A DNA stretch of 7,049 nucleotides, from contig DROK01000019.1 of NCBI GenBank assembly GCA_011321895.1, forward strand, positions 1 to 7,049, read 5' to 3'. The notes under the pieces are model-generated. The model was not told the DNA's origin. It saw only the letters and a program-made list of their open reading frames with translations, and made no database searches. Positions 6,605-7,049 of this stretch are shown here, piece by piece (position 1 is the first letter of the stretch; each line of letters begins with the position of its first letter). Both the position numbers and the translations under genes were made by a program. This DNA comes from Thermodesulfatator atlanticus. Lineage in GTDB: Bacteria; Desulfobacterota; Thermodesulfobacteria; Thermodesulfobacteriales; Thermodesulfatatoraceae.

Positions 6605-6607
6605 TTC

Positions 6608-6612
6608 GGTGA
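6608..6612 (+). promoter_or_regulatory. Ribosome binding site deciding the FliT-like start
   Basis: GGTGA is complementary to the UCACC of the 16S rRNA tail and lies 5 bases before the ATG at 6618. The alternative GTG at 6609 has only pyrimidines directly upstream, because the purine-rich site lies in the hairpin some 20 bases away. I therefore prefer 6618. Confidence 0.5.
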
Positions 6613-6617
6613 CTGAG

Positions 6618-6962
6618 ATGGAATTTGAAGAACTCCTCCGCAAACTTGAACAAATAGAAAAAGAGGAAAAAGAACTCCTTATCTCTCTTTTAGAACGAGA
6701 GAGGCTCAGTTTCAAAGGGTTTGACCAACTCTCCCGCCTCCTTTACGAACGGCGCAAAATCCACGCCCTCTTGCGTAATACAGGCTTACCGGCGGAAGAA
6801 AATAAAATTTATAGGTATAGGTCTAGGATTGAAAAAATATTACGCCAAGAAAAGGAACTAAAGGAACTTTTTTTGAAATTAAAGGCCAAGATTATCTCCT
6901 TACAAAAGGAATTCACCCACCGCCAAAGGGTCATCAGTAACTACCAAAACCCGCTTTATTAA
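6618..6962 (+). CDS. Small helical protein, probable FliT/FlgN-type flagellar chaperone
   Basis: The 114-residue product is almost all charged helix: residues 1-50 (LLRKLEQIEKEEKELLISLL then ERERLSFKGFDQLSRLLYER) and 60-105 (IYRYRSRIEKILRQEKELKE then LFLKLKAKIISLQKEF), separated by a turn with Pro (TGLPAEEN). Two helical hairpins with Glu-Lys-Leu heptads, a C-terminal aromatic tail (NYQNPLY), no cysteine and no signal peptide fit the size and fold of FliT/FlgN secretion chaperones. Position after fliD and fliS is where fliT normally lies, so it may escort FliD. There is no strong signature motif; sequence in this family is very variable. A GTG at 6609 would add three residues. It could instead be an unrelated coiled-coil flagellar protein. 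Confidence 0.6.
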   Translation: MEFEELLRKLEQIEKEEKELLISLLERERLSFKGFDQLSRLLYERRKIHALLRNTGLPAEENKIYRYRSRIEKILRQEKELKELFLKLKAKIISLQKEFTHRQRVISNYQNPLY

Positions 6963-7049
6963 TAAGGTCATCAATAGTCGACATCATTTTTATCATTACG
7001 TACATGCATCCGCCCTCAGTCATTGCGACCCCTGTCGTGGTTAAATCAT
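6963..7049 (+). other. Downstream region without a recognised feature
   Basis: The 87 bases after the FliT-like stop show a change to AT-rich, CAT-repeating sequence with small palindromes (GTCGAC, TACGTA, ATGCAT). I see no convincing intrinsic terminator, promoter or ribosome site. A short frame starting ATG at 7004 stays open to the window edge but has no Shine-Dalgarno sequence. Confidence 0.4.

Noticed and set aside
6120..6653. Long antisense frame of 177 codons opposite fliS
   Set aside because: It lies wholly over the well-supported fliS and hairpin region, has no family resemblance, and is explained by the codon bias of the plus-strand gene.
7025..7038. Small inverted repeat GCGAC/GTCGT as a terminator for the cluster
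   Set aside because: The stem is only 4 Watson-Crick pairs plus a wobble, with no T-run after it.
7004..7049. Short open frame starting ATG at 7004 and running off the window
   Set aside because: Only 15 codons are visible, there is no Shine-Dalgarno sequence, and the sequence resembles nothing known to me.

Overview
This window is a compact late-assembly flagellar cluster, all on the plus strand. The order is flgK (3' part only), flgL, csrA, fliW, fliD, fliS and a small helical gene that is probably a FliT/FlgN-type chaperone. No mobile element, CRISPR array, tRNA or rRNA is visible. The gene order (hook-filament junction proteins, then the CsrA/FliW regulatory pair, then cap protein and chaperones) is a known arrangement outside the enteric bacteria. 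The proteins are rich in Glu, Lys and Arg, I saw almost no cysteine in them, and GC content looks moderate. Together these suggest a thermophilic, deep-branching or deltaproteobacteria-like bacterium, for example of the Thermodesulfobacteria type. That assignment is an impression from sequence style, not a proof.

Layout: 1-2676 is the C-terminal 891 residues of a very large FlgK. Its variable outer region carries at least four diverged copies of a beta-rich module resembling the flagellin hook IN motif, plus three Ca2+-loop-like Asp/Asn motifs. 2694-3644 is flgL. 3652-3879 (csrA) and 3881-4363 (fliW) both use TTG starts and are packed with gaps of 7 and 1 bases, so translational coupling is likely. 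A 52-base gap at 4364-4415 holds a possible weak sigma-28-like promoter and leads into fliD (4416-6095). fliS (6144-6578) follows after a 48-base leader, and a coiled-coil FliT-like gene (6618-6962) comes after a striking GC-rich hairpin. The last 87 bases hold nothing I can name.

How the parts fit: FlgK and FlgL form the junction between hook and filament, FliD caps the filament, FliS is the flagellin export chaperone, and a FliT-type protein would escort FliD. CsrA is an RNA-binding translational repressor and FliW its protein antagonist; in Bacillus this pair couples flagellin translation to secretion. No flagellin gene lies in the window.

The most interesting signals are two. First, the fliD-fliS gap folds on paper into two small hairpins that each present GGA in the loop, the second covering the fliS ribosome binding site. 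This looks like a CsrA target inside the operon that encodes CsrA. Second, FlgK is oversized, built of repeated modules, and may bind calcium. Neither points to an entirely new system; both are testable variations on known flagellar biology.
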